Below the pieces are notes generated by a model that was not told the DNA's origin, made no database searches, and saw only the letters and a program-made list of their open reading frames with translations. Made by a program: the position numbers and the translations under genes. Shown one piece after another: positions 6,939-15,394 of a stretch of DNA of 64,000 nt (position 1 is the stretch's first letter; every line of letters begins with the position of its first letter). The stretch comes from Caenispirillum bisanense (GTDB lineage Bacteria > Pseudomonadota > Alphaproteobacteria > Rhodospirillales > Rhodospirillaceae). Location of the stretch: the NCBI RefSeq assembly GCF_900230255.1, contig NZ_OCNJ01000001.1, positions 372,001 through 436,000 of the forward strand, given 5' to 3'.

Positions 6939-8465
6939 TCAGGCGGAGCCGGCCGGCTCCGGCACCTGACAGCCGGTGACGCAGCAGCGGCCGGGCTGGC
7001 TGGAGACGCGCTCGCCGCTCTCGTCCGCCAGCACGCCGCGATCGAGCAGCCGTTCCACCAGCTGCCGGCGGTCGGTCAGCGGGTAGTTGCGCCAGATCTC
7101 CCGCTTCATGGCTTCCGGCGAGCCGCCGCCGTGCAGCGAGATGAGGCTGTACCACCCGGCCTGGCCGGAGGCGGTGAGGTCTTCCATGAAGCGCGCCACC
7201 TCCAGCCGCTTGTCGGCGGGGATGTCGGCGCGGCCCGCCAGCACGGCGGCGAGCGAAGCCTCCGTCATGGGGTTGTGGTCCTCGTCGGGGCCGGGCAGGG
7301 CGACGATCAGCCCGCCGGAAACGTAATGCGCCAGCTTGTGCATGTCGTAGATCTGCGTCGCCAGTAGCAGCTTGCCGACGTTGGCGAAGACCGTGTCGGG
7401 CATGATCGAGCCCGCCGGGTCCTTCATGCCGTAGACCGAGGCGGCGACGCCGCAGGCATAGAACCCTTCCACGATCTTGATGAGGTCGACCATGGCGTCG
7501 CGGATGTGTCCGTGGCGGTCGGGGTCGAGCCCGTTGGACTCGATCATCAGCACGCCGGCGCCGATGAGCAGGTCGCCGAAGCCGGCCCGCGCGCCGATGC
7601 AGGAATGGCGGTGGTGGGTGGCGTAGGAGGTGGTGAGGACGCCGCCTTCCTCGTGCTCGCCGGCCAGGAACACCCGGTCCCACGGCACGAACACGTCGTC
7701 GAACATCACCACGCCCGTCGCCTGCCCGTACTTGGCCGAGAACTTGGCGGCGGCCTCGCCGGGGCGGCCGGCGCGGCGGGTGACGATGGTCACGCCCTCG
7801 GCATCCACCGGCACGGCGCAGCAGACCGCGAAGGCGGCGTCCTCGGCCGTCATGGTGCGGCAGGGCATGACGAGGAATTCGTGCATGTAGGGCGCGCCGG
7901 TGACGATGGCCTTGGTGCCGCGGATGACGATGCCGTCGGCCCGCCGCTCGGTGATGTGGACGTAGACGTCGGGGTTGGCCTGGGCGCCGGGGCGCTGGGA
8001 GCGGTCGCCCTTGGCGTCGGTCATCGCCACGCCGAGGGTGAGGTCGCGGTCCTGCACGTCGTGCAGGTAGGCGAGGAAGCGGTCGTGATACTCGGTGCCG
8101 TGGGCGTCGTCGGCGCGCTTGGTCGCCTGGAACAGGGCGTTGAGGGCGTCGTGGCTGAGGTAGCGCTGGGCACAGCCCGATTCCTGACACACCAGCCGCA
8201 CCGCCTCCAGCTTGTAGAGCAGGTCGGTCGAGGTCTCGTCGATGTGCAGCATGCGGTTGACGGTCTTGCCCGAAGTCCCCTGCCGCGCCGTCATGAGCGT
8301 CGCGTGTTCGGGCCGCCGCGCGAAGTCGTAGGTGACGCCGACGGCATTGATGCCGGGCGCCAGCAGCGGCTCGTCGGCGACGCTCTCCACCGCCCGGCCG
8401 TCGAGGAAGACGCGCGGGCGGTAGCGGCGGAGCGACTCGCGGTAGTCGGCGGCGGACATCAGCAT
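6939..8465 (-). CDS. 4-hydroxybutyryl-CoA dehydratase/4-HPA 3-hydroxylase superfamily flavoprotein
   Basis: A 508-residue protein of the HpaB/AbfD superfamily (FAD-binding acyl-CoA dehydrogenase-like fold). Motifs AMTDAKGDRSQRP (residues 147-159) and TKAIVTGAPYMHEFLVMP (184-201) look closer to 4-hydroxybutyryl-CoA dehydratase (AbfD) than to HpaB. As I recall, AbfD binds a 4Fe-4S cluster through Cys99, Cys103, His292 and Cys299. Here the aligned residues are C98, Y102, H285 and A292, so two of four ligands are missing and the cluster may be absent. The C-terminus has an unusual RCCVTGC motif. It is divergent from a TetR gene with a palindromic operator between them. The substrate is unknown; an aromatic or CoA-ester substrate is plausible. 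Confidence 0.75.
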   Translation of the reverse strand: MLMSAADYRESLRRYRPRVFLDGRAVESVADEPLLAPGINAVGVTYDFARRPEHATLMTARQGTSGKTVNRMLHIDETSTDLLYKLEAVRLVCQESGCAQRYLSHDALNALFQATKRADDAHGTEYHDRFLAYLHDVQDRDLTLGVAMTDAKGDRSQRPGAQANPDVYVHITERRADGIVIRGTKAIVTGAPYMHEFLVMPCRTMTAEDAAFAVCCAVPVDAEGVTIVTRRAGRPGEAAAKFSAKYGQATGVVMFDDVFVPWDRVFLAGEHEEGGVLTTSYATHHRHSCIGARAGFGDLLIGAGVLMIESNGLDPDRHGHIRDAMVDLIKIVEGFYACGVAASVYGMKDPAGSIMPDTVFANVGKLLLATQIYDMHKLAHYVSGGLIVALPGPDEDHNPMTEASLAAVLAGRADIPADKRLEVARFMEDLTASGQAGWYSLISLHGGGSPEAMKREIWRNYPLTDRRQLVERLLDRGVLADESGERVSSQPGRCCVTGCQVPEPAGSA

Positions 8466-8495
8466 GGTTGAGCCTCCCTACGGGCGATGTTATTT

Positions 8496-8510
8496 TTGAA
8501 CGGCGTTCAA
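8496..8510. promoter_or_regulatory. 15-bp palindromic operator for the TetR regulator
   Basis: TTGAACGGCGTTCAA is a perfect palindrome around a central G. It sits in the 109-base gap between the divergent flavoprotein and TetR genes, 30 bases from the flavoprotein start. Its size and location fit a TetR-family operator that controls both genes. Confidence 0.7.
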
Positions 8511-8574
8511 TTCTTGGATCGACGCTAGCATCCGCTGCCGCGTCCCGTCAATCCGCCCACCCGAGGCCCTCCGC

Positions 8575-9210
8575 ATGTCAGACTCCGCCGCCCGCAGCCA
8601 GCGCCAGCAGGCCGTCGCCGACCACAAGCGCGGCCTCATCCTCGACGCCGCCCGCCGGGTGTTCGAGCGCGAGGGGCTGGAGGGGGCGAGCATGCGCGCC
8701 ATCGCCCGCGAGGCCGGCTATGCGCCGGGCGCCCTCTATTTCCACTTCGACAGCAAGGAGGCGGTCTACGGCGCCCTGCTGCAGGACAGCCTGGACCGGC
8801 TGGCGGCGGCGGTGGAGGGCGCGGTGGCGGCGGCCGGGGGCGATGCGGCGGCGCGGCTGGTGGCGGCGGGCCTCGCCTTCTTCGACTTCTACGCCGAGAA
8901 CCCGCGCGACCTCGACCTCGGGTTCTACCTGTTCCGCGGCGGCATGCAGCCGCGCGGGCTGGCGCCGGACATGAACCGCGACCTCAACCGCCGCCTGGAG
9001 GCGACGCTGGTACCCATCGGCGAGGCGGCCCGGGCCCTCGGGGCGGACGACGAGGCGGCGCGGGCGGCCATGGCGGGGGTGTTCGGCCACGCCGTCGGGC
9101 TGCTCCTGCTGCTGCACACCCGCCGCATCCGCCTGTTCGGCTGCGACGCGCGGCGGCTCATGGAAGACCATGTGCGCGGTGTCGCCTCGACGGTGAAAAT
9201 CGCCATCTGA
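8575..9210 (+). CDS. TetR/AcrR family transcriptional regulator
   Basis: A 211-residue regulator with an N-terminal TetR helix-turn-helix at about residues 20-66 (ILDAARRVFEREGLEGASMR, then GYAPGALYFHFDSKEAVYGAL). The C-terminal ligand-binding domain is Ala-rich and ends in LLLLLHTRRIRLFG. It is divergent from the AbfD/HpaB-like flavoprotein gene and most likely represses it and itself through the palindrome at 8496-8510. The effector is probably the substrate or CoA ester handled by the flavoprotein, but this is inference. Ribosome site is weak (GAGGCCCTCCGC). Confidence 0.9.
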   Translation: MSDSAARSQRQQAVADHKRGLILDAARRVFEREGLEGASMRAIAREAGYAPGALYFHFDSKEAVYGALLQDSLDRLAAAVEGAVAAAGGDAAARLVAAGLAFFDFYAENPRDLDLGFYLFRGGMQPRGLAPDMNRDLNRRLEATLVPIGEAARALGADDEAARAAMAGVFGHAVGLLLLLHTRRIRLFGCDARRLMEDHVRGVASTVKIAI

Positions 9211-9312
9211 TCGTCCGGAGGATGCACCGGCGGAAGTGTTAAGGCGCGAACCCGCGGGTGTCCTTCCCGTTGCTTTCCGGCCAGCCCCAGACCTCCCCAA
9301 CGGAGACGCCGG

Positions 9313-10572
9313 ATGAGCTTCAATCCTTTCGAAGAAAAAGGCCTGCCCCTCGAACGCCAGCTGCGCAACTGGTCGGAGCTGAACGTCACGCCCTACGACA
9401 AGCGCGACATCCACCCCTACAGCCGCTGCCGCGCCATCGTGGTCAACGGCATCGAGGTGGAGGCGGTGATGTTCTCCCACCAGATGGCGCGCAACACGGC
9501 CGATCCCGACGTAAAGAAGCTGCTCGCCCAGGTGCGCCGCATCGAGGCGCAGCAGCAGAAGGCCAACAACTGGATCATCCCCGGCAACGAGAGCACGCTC
9601 GAAGTCACCATCGGCTACGAGCAGGTGGCCGTCGACCTCACCGCCTGGGTCGCCCGCCACGAGCCCGACCCGTACCTGAAGCAGGTTTACGAGTTCGGCC
9701 TGCTGGAGGACTTCGACCACCTCTACCGCTACGCCAACCTCTACGAGATGCTGGAGGGCAGCAAGGCGGACTGGCTGGTCGGCGACCTGACCGAGATCAT
9801 GCCCGGCCGCCCCACCATCTTCGAGCACCGCGACCCGGCCGACGAGATCCGCCGTCCCATGACGGTGAAGGCGGCCAGCCCGCAGTCGCTGCTCAACGGC
9901 CTGACGGTCATGGCGGCCGAGCAGCAGACCATGAACTTCTACATGACCATCGGCAACCGCCCGCTGGAGCCCATCGCCCGCGGCCTCTACCTGGAAATCG
10001 CCGAGATCGAGGAACAGCACGTCAGCCACTACGAGTCGATCCTCGACCCCAACGCCGGCTGGCTCATGAACCTCGTGCTGCACGAGTTCAACGAGTGCTG
10101 GATCTACCACTCCTTCATGGAGACGGAGCCCGACCCGCGCCTGAAGAAGGCCTACGAGACGCACCTCGCCATGGAGATCGAGCACCTGCGCATCGCCCGC
10201 GAGCTGATGAAGAAGGTGGAAGGCCGCGACCCCGCCGACCTGATGCCGAAGAGCCTCGACTCGCTGCTGACCTTCGAGAGCAACAAGAACTACGTGCGCG
10301 ACGTCATCGCCCGGCAAGTGGACCTGACCGCCGACGGCAGCGACTTCGTACCCATCGGCGACCTGCCGGCCGACCACCGCTTCTTCGCCTACCAGAAGAC
10401 GGTGAACGCGGGCGGCGTGCCGAGCGAGGACGTCATCACCCAGAAGAAGGCCAAGGGCGGCGAATACCGCCTGGAAACGGAAGGCCCGCACCCGGCCCCG
10501 TCGCTGCGGCAGAACGGCGCCGAGGGCCGCCTGGCCTACGAGGAGCGCACCGGCCAGACCGTGGTGCGGTGA
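9313..10572 (+). CDS. Internally duplicated ferritin-like (diiron-type) protein
   Basis: A 419-residue soluble protein with no family name I recognise. Two ferritin-like halves align at a constant offset of 155 residues. In the second half E203, E233-x2-H236, E258 and E288-x2-H291 form a full carboxylate/histidine diiron ligand set. In the first half the same positions are E48, E78-x2-Q81, E103 and D133-x2-H136. The two halves also share EPDP-x-LK-x2-YE (117-127 and 272-282). This suggests an ancient tandem duplication with one canonical and one altered metal site. Likely roles are an oxidase, oxygenase or iron handling; the sequence does not decide. It follows the TetR gene by about 100 bases and may belong to the same physiological unit. 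The C-terminal 80 residues lack motifs. Confidence 0.8.
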   Translation: MSFNPFEEKGLPLERQLRNWSELNVTPYDKRDIHPYSRCRAIVVNGIEVEAVMFSHQMARNTADPDVKKLLAQVRRIEAQQQKANNWIIPGNESTLEVTIGYEQVAVDLTAWVARHEPDPYLKQVYEFGLLEDFDHLYRYANLYEMLEGSKADWLVGDLTEIMPGRPTIFEHRDPADEIRRPMTVKAASPQSLLNGLTVMAAEQQTMNFYMTIGNRPLEPIARGLYLEIAEIEEQHVSHYESILDPNAGWLMNLVLHEFNECWIYHSFMETEPDPRLKKAYETHLAMEIEHLRIARELMKKVEGRDPADLMPKSLDSLLTFESNKNYVRDVIARQVDLTADGSDFVPIGDLPADHRFFAYQKTVNAGGVPSEDVITQKKAKGGEYRLETEGPHPAPSLRQNGAEGRLAYEERTGQTVVR

Positions 10573-10669
10573 GGCGGGGGCCGGCCGGGGGTGCCGTTCC
10601 TCCCGCGGCTTCCCCGGCCGCGCCATCCGCGCTACCCTCCGCCGCATCCCATTCCGTCGGAGGTGTGCC

Positions 10670-12208
10670 GTGTCGCAAGCGCTTCAGGATCAGGCCGAAG
10701 TCGTCGCCCTGCTGGCGGATCCCGCCACCCACGGCGGGGCGCGGCCGGAGAGGGTCGATACGCACATCTCCACCGTCTTCCTGGCCGGCGACCGGGTGCT
10801 GAAGCTGAAGAAGGCGGTGACGCTGCCGTTCCTCGACTTCGCGCCGCTGGCCGCCCGCAAGGCCGCCTGCGAGGCCGAGGTGCGCATCAACGACCGCGGC
10901 GCGCCGGGCATCTACCGCAGCGTCGTGCCGGTGACCCGCGGGCCCGACGGCCGCCTCGCGCTCGGCGGCGCCGGAGCGGCGGTCGACTATGTGGTCGAGA
11001 TGCGCCGCTTCGACCAGGACACCCTGTTCGACCGGCTGGCCGAAGCCGGGCGGCTCGACCGCCGCACCATGACGGCGCTGGCCGAGGTGATCGCCGCCTA
11101 CCACGACACCGGCGCGCCCGACACCGGCTTCGGCGGTGCGGCGGCCATCGTCGCCACCATCCACGGCAACCGCGCCAGCCTGCTCGCCAACGCGCCCGCC
11201 GTGTTCGACCCGGCGGCGGTGGAGGACCTGACGGACCGCAGCCTCGCCCAGGCTGAGGCGCTGGCCGGGCTGCTCGACGCCCGCCGCGACGCCGGCTGCG
11301 TGCGGCGCTGCCACGGCGACCTGCACCTGCGCAACATCGCGCTCGCCGACGGCCGGCCGATCCTGTTCGACGCCATCGAGTTCAACGACGCCTTCGCCGT
11401 CATCGACACCCTCTACGACCTGGCGTTCCTGCTCATGGACCTGGACGACCGCGGCTTCCGCCGGCAAGCCGACCTGGTGCTCAACGCCTACGCCGAACAC
11501 CGGCCGGAACTGGAGGGGCTGGCGCTCTTGCCGCTGTTCCTCGCCATGCGCGCGACCATCCGCGCCCACGTCGCGGCGGCGGCCGCCGCCCACCAGCCCG
11601 ACGCGGCGGCGCAGGAGGCCATGCGCGGCGACGCCCGCCGCCTCTTCGACCGGGCGCTCGGCTACCTGACGCCGGAACCGCCGCGGCTGGTGGCGGTGGG
11701 CGGCCTGTCGGGGTCGGGCAAGAGCCGGCTGTCGCGCGAACTGGCTCCGTTCCTCGGCCGCTGTCCGGGGGCGCTGACCCTGCGCACCGACGTCATCCGC
11801 AAGCAGCTGGCCGGCATCCCGCTGCTCGATCGCCTGCCGCCGGAAGCCTATACGCCCGAGATGTCGACCCGCACCTACGCCGAACTCATGGACCGGGCGG
11901 CGCGGGCGCTGGCGGCCGGGCAGGCGGTGGTCGCCGACGCCGTCTTCGCGCGGCCCGAGGAACGGGCGCAGATCCGGGCGGTGGCGGAGGCGGCCGGCGT
12001 GCCCTTCGACGGCCTGTGGCTGGAGGCGCCGCGCGCCGTGGCCGCCAAGCGCATCACCGGGCGGCGCAACAACGTGTCCGACGCGACGCCGCGGGTGCTC
12101 GACGCCCAGCTGTCCTACGACCTGGGTCCCATGGAGTGGACCCGCATCGACTCCGGCGGACCGAAGGAGGCAACCCTCTCCGCCGCAAGGCGTACCTGCC
12201 GGGCGTGA
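10670..12208 (+). CDS. Aminoglycoside phosphotransferase-like/P-loop kinase fusion protein
   Basis: A 512-residue two-domain protein. The N-terminal part (about 30-330) is an APH-like small-molecule kinase with the catalytic CHGDLHLRNI motif near residue 220 and the metal-binding DAIEFND near 239. The C-terminal part (about 345-500) is a P-loop kinase with Walker A GGLSGSGKS near 345 and an Arg-rich lid (AKRITGRRNN). Such fusions are annotated as bifunctional phosphotransferase/ATP-binding proteins; substrates are unknown and antibiotic resistance should not be assumed. The start is GTG with a good GGAGG site 6 bases upstream. It precedes a universal stress protein gene, a pairing that hints at a stress-response role. 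Confidence 0.85.
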   Translation: MSQALQDQAEVVALLADPATHGGARPERVDTHISTVFLAGDRVLKLKKAVTLPFLDFAPLAARKAACEAEVRINDRGAPGIYRSVVPVTRGPDGRLALGGAGAAVDYVVEMRRFDQDTLFDRLAEAGRLDRRTMTALAEVIAAYHDTGAPDTGFGGAAAIVATIHGNRASLLANAPAVFDPAAVEDLTDRSLAQAEALAGLLDARRDAGCVRRCHGDLHLRNIALADGRPILFDAIEFNDAFAVIDTLYDLAFLLMDLDDRGFRRQADLVLNAYAEHRPELEGLALLPLFLAMRATIRAHVAAAAAAHQPDAAAQEAMRGDARRLFDRALGYLTPEPPRLVAVGGLSGSGKSRLSRELAPFLGRCPGALTLRTDVIRKQLAGIPLLDRLPPEAYTPEMSTRTYAELMDRAARALAAGQAVVADAVFARPEERAQIRAVAEAAGVPFDGLWLEAPRAVAAKRITGRRNNVSDATPRVLDAQLSYDLGPMEWTRIDSGGPKEATLSAARRTCRA

Positions 12209-12257
12209 CGGAACGGCCCTTTTCCCTGTCGGCACAAAGGCGCATACTTCAGGAAAT

Positions 12258-12275
12258 ACAGGTGCTTGCACCTGT
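12258..12275. promoter_or_regulatory. 18-bp inverted repeat before a universal stress gene
   Basis: ACAGGTGC-TT-GCACCTGT: perfect 8-bp arms around two Ts. It ends 26 bases before the universal stress protein start, just upstream of the ribosome site. It could be an operator or a short RNA hairpin; no regulator can be named. Confidence 0.4.
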
Positions 12276-12301
12276 GGTCCGGAGTGAAGGAGGGACGCGT
12301 C

Positions 12302-13165
12302 ATGCCCGGTATCAGGAACATTCTCGCCGTCGTCGGTGACGCCGAAACCGGCCGCGTGCCCATGGAGACGGCCTTCGTCGTCGGCCGCACCCTGCAGTGC
12401 CATGTCGAGGTGCTGCACGTCCGCCCCGATCCCGCCCAGGCGGTGCCGCTGGTGGGCGAAGCCATGTCGGGCGCCATGGTCGACGAGATGATGCAGGTGG
12501 CCGAGCGCGAAGGAAAGCAGCGCGCCGAGGCCTGCCGTGCCCTGTTCGACAATTCCTGCGGCCGCGCCGGCGTGCCGGTGGCCGTGGAGCCGCCGGGCCT
12601 GGGCGAGATGTCGGCCCGCTTCCGCCTGGAGACGGGCGCGGAGGACGAGGTGGTGGCGACGCAAGGCCGTGTCGCCGACCTCATCGTGCTCGGCCGCGGC
12701 AGCGAGGAGACCGAGCCTTCGGCCATGGTCACCCTGCACACGGCGCTGATGGAAAGCGGACGGCCGGTCCTGGTGGCCGCGCCGGCGGTGCCGACGGTCA
12801 TCGGCGAGACCATCGCCATCGCCTGGAACGGCAGCGCCGAAGCGGCGCGCGCCGTCACTGGCGCCATGTCGCTGCTGGTGCGCGCCAAGACCGTCGTGCT
12901 GCTGGTGGTCGGCGATTCCGACAGCGGCGCCAGTGCCGAGGATCTGGTGACCCACCTGGCGTGGCACCGCGTCACCTGCCAGACCCGCCATGTGTCCAGC
13001 GAGGGCAATGCCGGTGCCGCCGTCCTGAAGGCGGCGGGCGACGTCGGGGCGGACCTGCTGGTCATGGGCGCCTATACCCACTCGCGCCTGCGCCAGCTCA
13101 TCATCGGCGGCGTGACCCGCCATGTGCTGGAGCACGCGAAACTGCCCGTGCTGCTGTCGCACTGA
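12302..13165 (+). CDS. Universal stress protein, two Usp domains
   Basis: A 287-residue cytoplasmic protein made of two Usp folds in tandem (about 1-150 and 155-287). The C-terminal domain ends with the usual DLLVMGAYTHSRLRQLIIGG pattern. The Gly that normally follows AY in the ATP loop is Thr here, so nucleotide binding may be altered. The start chosen is the ATG at 12302 because AGGAGG lies 8 bases before it; an in-frame upstream ATG at 12266 has no such site. Usp proteins help cells survive starvation and redox or oxygen stress. The palindrome at 12258-12275 may control it. Confidence 0.9.
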   Translation: MPGIRNILAVVGDAETGRVPMETAFVVGRTLQCHVEVLHVRPDPAQAVPLVGEAMSGAMVDEMMQVAEREGKQRAEACRALFDNSCGRAGVPVAVEPPGLGEMSARFRLETGAEDEVVATQGRVADLIVLGRGSEETEPSAMVTLHTALMESGRPVLVAAPAVPTVIGETIAIAWNGSAEAARAVTGAMSLLVRAKTVVLLVVGDSDSGASAEDLVTHLAWHRVTCQTRHVSSEGNAGAAVLKAAGDVGADLLVMGAYTHSRLRQLIIGGVTRHVLEHAKLPVLLSH

Positions 13166-13202
13166 GGCGGCACCCACCCGGCCCGATCATCGGCGAGGGA
13201 CC

Positions 13203-13892
13203 ATGGACCTGCTTCCCGTCGCGCCGCAGACGCTGGCGCTGTTCCTGGCCGCCACCCTGGCGCTCAACCTGACGCCGGGGCCGGACATGATCTACGTGCT
13301 CGCCAACGGGCTGCGCGGCGGGTTCCGCGGCGGCCTGGCGGCGGCGGGCGGCATCGTTCTCGGCGCCGGCGGGCACGTGGCGCTGGCGGTGCTCGGGCTG
13401 ACGGCCCTGCTGGCGGCGCTGCCGTGGGCGCTGGATGCGGTGCGCATCGGCGGCGGGCTCTATCTGCTTTGGCTCGGGTGGAAGGCGCTGACCGGGCCGT
13501 CGCCCCTCGGCGCCGCCATGGCCGATACCGCCGAGGCGGCCGGACGTGGGCGGCGCGGGGCGCTGCCGGTGGTGCGCGACGGCTTCGTCACCTGCATCCT
13601 CAACCCCAAGGTCGGGCTGTTCTTCCTCGCCTTCCTGCCGCAGTTCGTCGATCACCGGCCGGAAGCCGCGCCCGTCGTCGCGCAGATCCTGTTCCTCGGC
13701 GCCGTCTTCCTGGTGTCGAGCTTCGTCACCCTGCTGCCCGTGGCGGCGGCCGGCGGCGGCATGACGCGCCTGCTGCGGCGCTTTCCGCGGGCCGGGGCGG
13801 TGCTCGGCAAGGTGTCGGGCGTCATCTTCATCGCCCTCGCCCTGCGCCTGCTGCTCGTGGGCGGCGGCGCGGGTAAGCCGGCGGCGGCGTGA
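13203..13892 (+). CDS. LysE/RhtB family amino-acid exporter
   Basis: A 229-residue inner-membrane protein with about six hydrophobic segments. It carries the LysE signature near the N-terminus (NLTPGPDMIYVLANGLRGG, about residues 23-41) and the FVTCILNPKVGLFFLAFLPQ motif near 130. By family it exports amino acids or related small metabolites using the proton motive force. The start is the ATG at 13203 after GGCGAGGGACC. It follows the stress gene by 37 bases, probably in one transcript, and converges on the SRAP gene with only 4 bases between the stop codons. Confidence 0.92.
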   Translation: MDLLPVAPQTLALFLAATLALNLTPGPDMIYVLANGLRGGFRGGLAAAGGIVLGAGGHVALAVLGLTALLAALPWALDAVRIGGGLYLLWLGWKALTGPSPLGAAMADTAEAAGRGRRGALPVVRDGFVTCILNPKVGLFFLAFLPQFVDHRPEAAPVVAQILFLGAVFLVSSFVTLLPVAAAGGGMTRLLRRFPRAGAVLGKVSGVIFIALALRLLLVGGGAGKPAAA

Positions 13893-13896
13893 GGCG

Positions 13897-14508
13897 TCAG
13901 TCGCCGAACAGATCGCCGCGCGGAGGCGGGGCTGGGGCGTCCTCCACCGCCGTGATGGCGCCCTCGTAGGGGCGCAGCAGGTCGGCCACCGCATCGAACG
14001 GCAGATCGGACAGCCAGGCCTCTTCCGCCTCGCGCGGCAGGACCACCGGCATGCGGTCGTGCACGGCGGCGATGGACGCGGCCGGGGCGCAGGTGATGAT
14101 GGTGAAGAACTCGCCGTCGGTCAGCGCCGCGAAGGCGAACAGCGCCACCTCGCCCGACGGCTCCGGGTCGCCCTGGCCTGGGGCGATGGTGTTGCGGTGG
14201 CGCAACTTGCCGTCCTTGCGCCACTCGAAATAGGCCGTCGCCGGCACCAGCACGCGGTTGGTCAGCAGACGGCGGAAGGTGGGCTTCTCGGTCAGGGTTT
14301 CCGAGCGGGCGTTGATGAGCGGCTTGCCGTCGCGCGGCGAGGGGATGCCGAACCGCTTGCGCAGCAGGAAGTCCTTGCGGCCCTTCACCGGCGCGGCGTC
14401 GGTCGGGCGGATCTCGGGGATCGGCAGCGGCGCGCGCGGCGCCGCCGTCAGATCGAAGCGGGACATCAGGTCGATGGGCGCGCAGTTCAGCGCGTAACGC
14501 GAACACAT
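13897..14508 (-). CDS. SOS response-associated peptidase (SRAP, YedK/HMCES family)
   Basis: A 203-residue protein that caps abasic sites in single-stranded DNA through a thiazolidine bond made by Cys2. Visible key features are MCSRYALN with Cys2 directly after the start Met, the NARSET motif (Asn/Arg around residues 67-72), PATAYFEWRK with its Glu, and HDRMPVVLP near 150 with the active His. Its length is near the family norm. The N-terminal Met must be removed for activity, so the start at 14508 is well supported. It is divergent from the first SDR gene, with 59 bases between their starts. Confidence 0.95.
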   Translation of the reverse strand: MCSRYALNCAPIDLMSRFDLTAAPRAPLPIPEIRPTDAAPVKGRKDFLLRKRFGIPSPRDGKPLINARSETLTEKPTFRRLLTNRVLVPATAYFEWRKDGKLRHRNTIAPGQGDPEPSGEVALFAFAALTDGEFFTIITCAPAASIAAVHDRMPVVLPREAEEAWLSDLPFDAVADLLRPYEGAITAVEDAPAPPPRGDLFGD

Positions 14509-14567
14509 TGCGTCTGCTCGTCTTTCCAGTGTTGCGGCGGGCGCACGGATCAGCTTATCTCAAGGCC

Positions 14568-15308
14568 ATGAGCACCGACCAGAAGACCGTCGTCATCTCC
14601 GGCACCAGCCGGGGCATCGGCCAGACCACCGCGCTCCGCTTCATGCAGGAAGGGTGGCGGGTCATCACCTGCGCCCGCGGCCCGCTGCCGGAAGAGCTGT
14701 CGCGCGCCGCCAACTGGGCCCACCACTTCCAGCTCGACCTGACAGGGCGCGAGGCGGTGGACGGCTTCCTGCGCGAGGTGAAGGGCATCCTGGACGGTGC
14801 GCCGCTGCACGCCCTCGTGAACAACGCCGGCGTGTCGCCGAAGACGCCGTTCAAGGAGCGCCTCGGCATCCTCAACGGCTCCATCGACGGGTGGCGCGAC
14901 GTCTTCGAGCTGAACCTGTTCGCCCCCCTGCGCCTCGCCCGCGGCTTCGCCGGCGATCTGGCGCGGTCCAAGGGCGCCATCGTCAACATCACCTCCATCG
15001 CCGGGCACTACGTGCACCCCTTCGCGGGCTCGGCTTATTCCACGTCCAAGGCCGCCCTGTCGGGCCTGACGCGCGAGATGGCCGCCGAGATGGCGCAGCT
15101 CGGCATCCGCGTCAACGCCGTGGCGCCGGGCGAGATCCAGACGGAAATGATCAGCCCGGACTACGAGGCGCTGATCCCCCGCATCCCGCTCGACCGCATG
15201 GGCAAGCCGGAAGACGTGGCCGCGGCCGTGTTCCGCCTGTGCACCGACGAGTTCAACTACGTCACCGGCACGGAAATCTTCGTCACCGGCGGGCAGCATC
15301 TGTATTAG
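14568..15308 (+). CDS. Short-chain dehydrogenase/reductase
   Basis: A 246-residue Rossmann-fold oxidoreductase of the classical SDR type. The cofactor motif is SGTSRGIGQ (residues 11-19), NNAG lies near 85, the catalytic Ser in NITSIAGHY near 143, and YSTSKAAL supplies the Tyr and Lys near 155-159. The C-terminus has the TGTEIFVTGGQ ending seen in FabG-like members. I start it at the ATG 14568; an in-frame extension begins 60 bases upstream but overlaps the promoter region of the divergent SRAP gene. Substrate unknown. It is followed at 86 bases by a second SDR gene. Confidence 0.9.
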   Translation: MSTDQKTVVISGTSRGIGQTTALRFMQEGWRVITCARGPLPEELSRAANWAHHFQLDLTGREAVDGFLREVKGILDGAPLHALVNNAGVSPKTPFKERLGILNGSIDGWRDVFELNLFAPLRLARGFAGDLARSKGAIVNITSIAGHYVHPFAGSAYSTSKAALSGLTREMAAEMAQLGIRVNAVAPGEIQTEMISPDYEALIPRIPLDRMGKPEDVAAAVFRLCTDEFNYVTGTEIFVTGGQHLY

Positions 15309-15394
15309 GGCCCTCGCCGGGCGGGCGCTGGCGCGCCCTTGGCCGCTCGCTCAATGCTCGCCTGGGGCGTAGGACCGCACGCAGGAGGTATCGC

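Noticed and set aside
10670-12208. Reading the phosphotransferase fusion as an antibiotic-resistance gene
   Set aside because: The APH fold is shared by many housekeeping kinases and the fusion to a P-loop kinase is not a known resistance enzyme.
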